A stretch of 6,986 nucleotides of DNA from Clostridia bacterium (GTDB taxonomy: Bacteria > Bacillota_A > Clostridia > Christensenellales > Aristaeellaceae), in the NCBI GenBank assembly GCA_017398245.1, contig JAFQGN010000129.1, positions 1 to 6,986 on the forward strand, in the 5' to 3' direction. How positions within the stretch are numbered: the first letter of the stretch is position 1; each line of letters begins with the position of its first letter. The position numbers and the translations under genes were made by a program. This document shows positions 5,565 through 6,986 of the stretch, piece after piece. The notes below the pieces were generated by a model, which was given only the letters and a program-made list of their open reading frames with translations, ran no database searches and was not told the origin of the DNA.

Positions 5565-6151
5565 AAGCTGTCATACTGGATATGTACGGCGTGATCATCC
5601 GGCAGGACGGAAGCGATTTCGCGCCTTATGTGCAGAAATTCTTTCCGGAGCTGACCTATGAGCAGATCACGCAGCCTTGGTTCCGTGCGGACAGGGGCGA
5701 GATCGATGTATTGGACGTCTGGAAGGCGCTCGGGTTTACGGGCGATCTCGAGGCCGTCGATCGCGAATATCTCGACACGCTGGAGCTGAGCGACGGGTTT
5801 CACGCCTTCGCGCAGAGGATGCGCCCCCTTAGCAAAATGGCGATCCTTTCGGACGACAACAGCCGCTGGAGCCGCTATCTGCGGCGCAAATTCGATATCG
5901 ACCGCTATTTCGACGCGATCTGCATCAGCGCCGAAACGGGCATCACAAAGCCGGACGAGCGCGCGTTTCTGAATGCATTGGAACAGCTCGGATGCCGGGC
6001 GGAGGAATGCGTGTTCATCGACGACAGGCCGCGCAATCTTTCCGCAGCGCAGGCTTTGGGCATGCGCGCTGTGCTGATGGGAAACGACAGCCGCTGGCCG
6101 GGCGAGCGCGCGTCCTGCTTCAGCGAACTGGCCGATATACTGGCCGAATGA
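5561..6151 (+). CDS. HAD superfamily hydrolase (subfamily IA type)
   Basis: This 196-residue HAD-fold protein has motif I D7-M-Y9-G-V, motif II S97 in I-L-S-D-D, motif III K130 in T-G-I-T-K-P-D and motif IV D154-D155 in F-I-D-D-R, with a helical cap between motifs I and II (about residues 15-75). The nucleophile D7 is present, but the usual second aspartate (D-x-D) is tyrosine, as in L-2-haloacid dehalogenases; the remainder looks more like small sugar-phosphate phosphatases, so the reaction is uncertain. The ATG overlaps the TGA of the preceding gene (ATGA), indicating translational coupling. Codon choice differs from its neighbours: roughly half its alanine codons are GCG, where the downstream isomerase gene uses mostly GCC. 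Confidence 0.88.
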   Translation: MKAVILDMYGVIIRQDGSDFAPYVQKFFPELTYEQITQPWFRADRGEIDVLDVWKALGFTGDLEAVDREYLDTLELSDGFHAFAQRMRPLSKMAILSDDNSRWSRYLRRKFDIDRYFDAICISAETGITKPDERAFLNALEQLGCRAEECVFIDDRPRNLSAAQALGMRAVLMGNDSRWPGERASCFSELADILAE

Positions 6152-6163
6152 CAAAGGGTCTTC

Positions 6164-6175
6164 CCCCGATCGGGG
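6164..6175. promoter_or_regulatory. Perfect 12-base palindrome upstream of the isomerase gene
   Basis: CCCCGATCGGGG is self-complementary and lies 12 bases after the HAD stop codon and 39 bases before the isomerase start. It could be an operator, or a short stem separating translation of the two genes. There is no T-run after it and no convincing promoter in the 63-base gap, so the isomerase gene is probably still part of the upstream transcript. Confidence 0.35.
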
Positions 6176-6214
6176 TCCACCATACGAACAACACACACGG
6201 GAGGGTAATCTAAA

Positions 6215-6985
6215 ATGACCAATTATACCATCGGCGCCCAGATGTACTCCTGCCGCACGCTGACCCAGGACGAGGCCGGCCTGCTCAGCACCATGAAGGC
6301 CCTCAAGGAAATGGGCTACACCCAGCTGCAGTATTCCGGCGCGGGCAAAGATATCCCCGCCGAAGCGTTTGCCGAATATCTCAAGGAGACCGGCACCCTG
6401 TGCGGCTCCACCCACATCTCCTTCCAGGAAATGGAAGAGGATCTGGACAAGGTCATCCGCAACCACAAGCTGTGGAACTGCGCCTATCCGGGCATCGGCG
6501 GCCTGCCGGGCGAGTATCGTGAATCCAAGGAAGGCTTCATCACCTTCGCCAAGAAGGCCGATGCCATTGCCGAGCGCCTTGCCGGCGAGGGCATGACCTT
6601 CGTCTACCACAACCACGCCTTCGAATTCGTCAAGTACGATGGCGTTCCCGCCCTGCAGATCCTCATGGACAACACCAAGTTCCTGCAGTTCGAGCTCGAT
6701 CTGTTCTGGGTGCAGGCCGGCGGCGCTTCCCCGCTGGAATGGATCAAGAAGGTCGAAGGCCGCATGGACGTCGTCCACTTCAAGGAGATGACCGGCGCGC
6801 TCAAGCCCGTCATGATGGCCCCCATCGGCGAGGGCAACATGAACTGGCCCGCCCTCATGAAGGCCTGCGACGAGATCGGCGTGAAGCTGGCCTACGTCGA
6901 GCAGGACAACGCGGTCGATACCGATCCGCTCGCCTGCATGAAGACCAGCCACGATTATCTCGCTTCCATCGGCGGCCGCTTCTAA
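6215..6985 (+). CDS. Sugar phosphate isomerase/epimerase-like TIM-barrel protein
   Basis: This 256-residue protein belongs to the xylose isomerase-like TIM-barrel (AP endonuclease 2) superfamily, which includes sugar epimerases, inosose dehydratases and hydroxypyruvate isomerases. Family-like segments are Y-H-N-H-A-F-E-F at 131-138, E-L-D-L-F-W at 160-165, V-H-F-K-E at 187-191 and V-E-Q-D at 228-231; H134/E137, D162, H188 and E229 are the likely divalent-metal and catalytic positions. The length is typical and no signal peptide is seen. The start is fixed by GGGAGGG (6199-6205), nine bases before the ATG. It follows the HAD gene by 63 bases on the same strand. With dgoD and the oxidoreductase nearby, a role in sugar or polyol catabolism is likely; the exact substrate is not readable. 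The stop codon falls one base before the window end, so downstream partners are unseen. Confidence 0.88.
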   Translation: MTNYTIGAQMYSCRTLTQDEAGLLSTMKALKEMGYTQLQYSGAGKDIPAEAFAEYLKETGTLCGSTHISFQEMEEDLDKVIRNHKLWNCAYPGIGGLPGEYRESKEGFITFAKKADAIAERLAGEGMTFVYHNHAFEFVKYDGVPALQILMDNTKFLQFELDLFWVQAGGASPLEWIKKVEGRMDVVHFKEMTGALKPVMMAPIGEGNMNWPALMKACDEIGVKLAYVEQDNAVDTDPLACMKTSHDYLASIGGRF

Positions 6986-6986
6986 A

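Noticed and set aside
5030..6952. Uninterrupted 640-codon open frame on the - strand
   Set aside because: It lies antisense to three well-recognised genes, has low-complexity G/A/H/D-rich content typical of the opposite strand of GC-rich genes, and shows no domain.

Overview
The window looks like a chromosomal segment of a GC-rich Gram-positive anaerobe, most likely a gut-type member of the Clostridia. This is inferred from a DegV lipid-binding protein, a YwlG/DUF436 protein and a hemolysin III-like membrane protein lying together, from strong GGAGG ribosome binding sites, and from a marked preference for C or G in third codon positions. I cannot name a genus. No phage, CRISPR, tRNA or insertion sequence is visible.

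Left part (1-1272, + strand): the C-terminal part of a hemolysin III/PAQR-type membrane protein, interrupted by one in-frame TGA but otherwise family-like, is followed 41 bases later by a complete DegV-family gene. Middle (1273-1907): a gene-free stretch of about 630 bases between two convergent genes. It is dense with inverted repeats: a three-hairpin unit is present twice at a constant offset of 238 bases, with compensatory changes in the stems, and a different long-hairpin element follows.

Right part (1908-6986): a D-galactonate dehydratase gene (dgoD, - strand) is divergent from a five-gene + strand cluster. The cluster encodes a Gfo/Idh/MocA oxidoreductase, a SpoU/TrmH RNA methyltransferase, a YwlG/DUF436 protein, a HAD hydrolase and a xylose isomerase-like TIM-barrel protein. 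The first four genes overlap or are nearly contiguous, so they are probably one transcript; the fifth follows after a 63-base gap with its own strong ribosome binding site. The 221-base divergent region carries two back-to-back candidate promoters with a small palindrome between them, and a second copy of the long-hairpin element.

Functionally, dgoD, the oxidoreductase and the isomerase/epimerase-like protein suggest uptake-independent steps of sugar or sugar-acid catabolism; no transporter, KDG kinase or aldolase lies in the window. The methyltransferase, DUF436 and HAD genes look like housekeeping passengers. I see no clear new defence or mobile system. The most unusual content is the structured noncoding repeat DNA at 1273-1907 and 3108-3171 and the interrupted hemolysin III gene.
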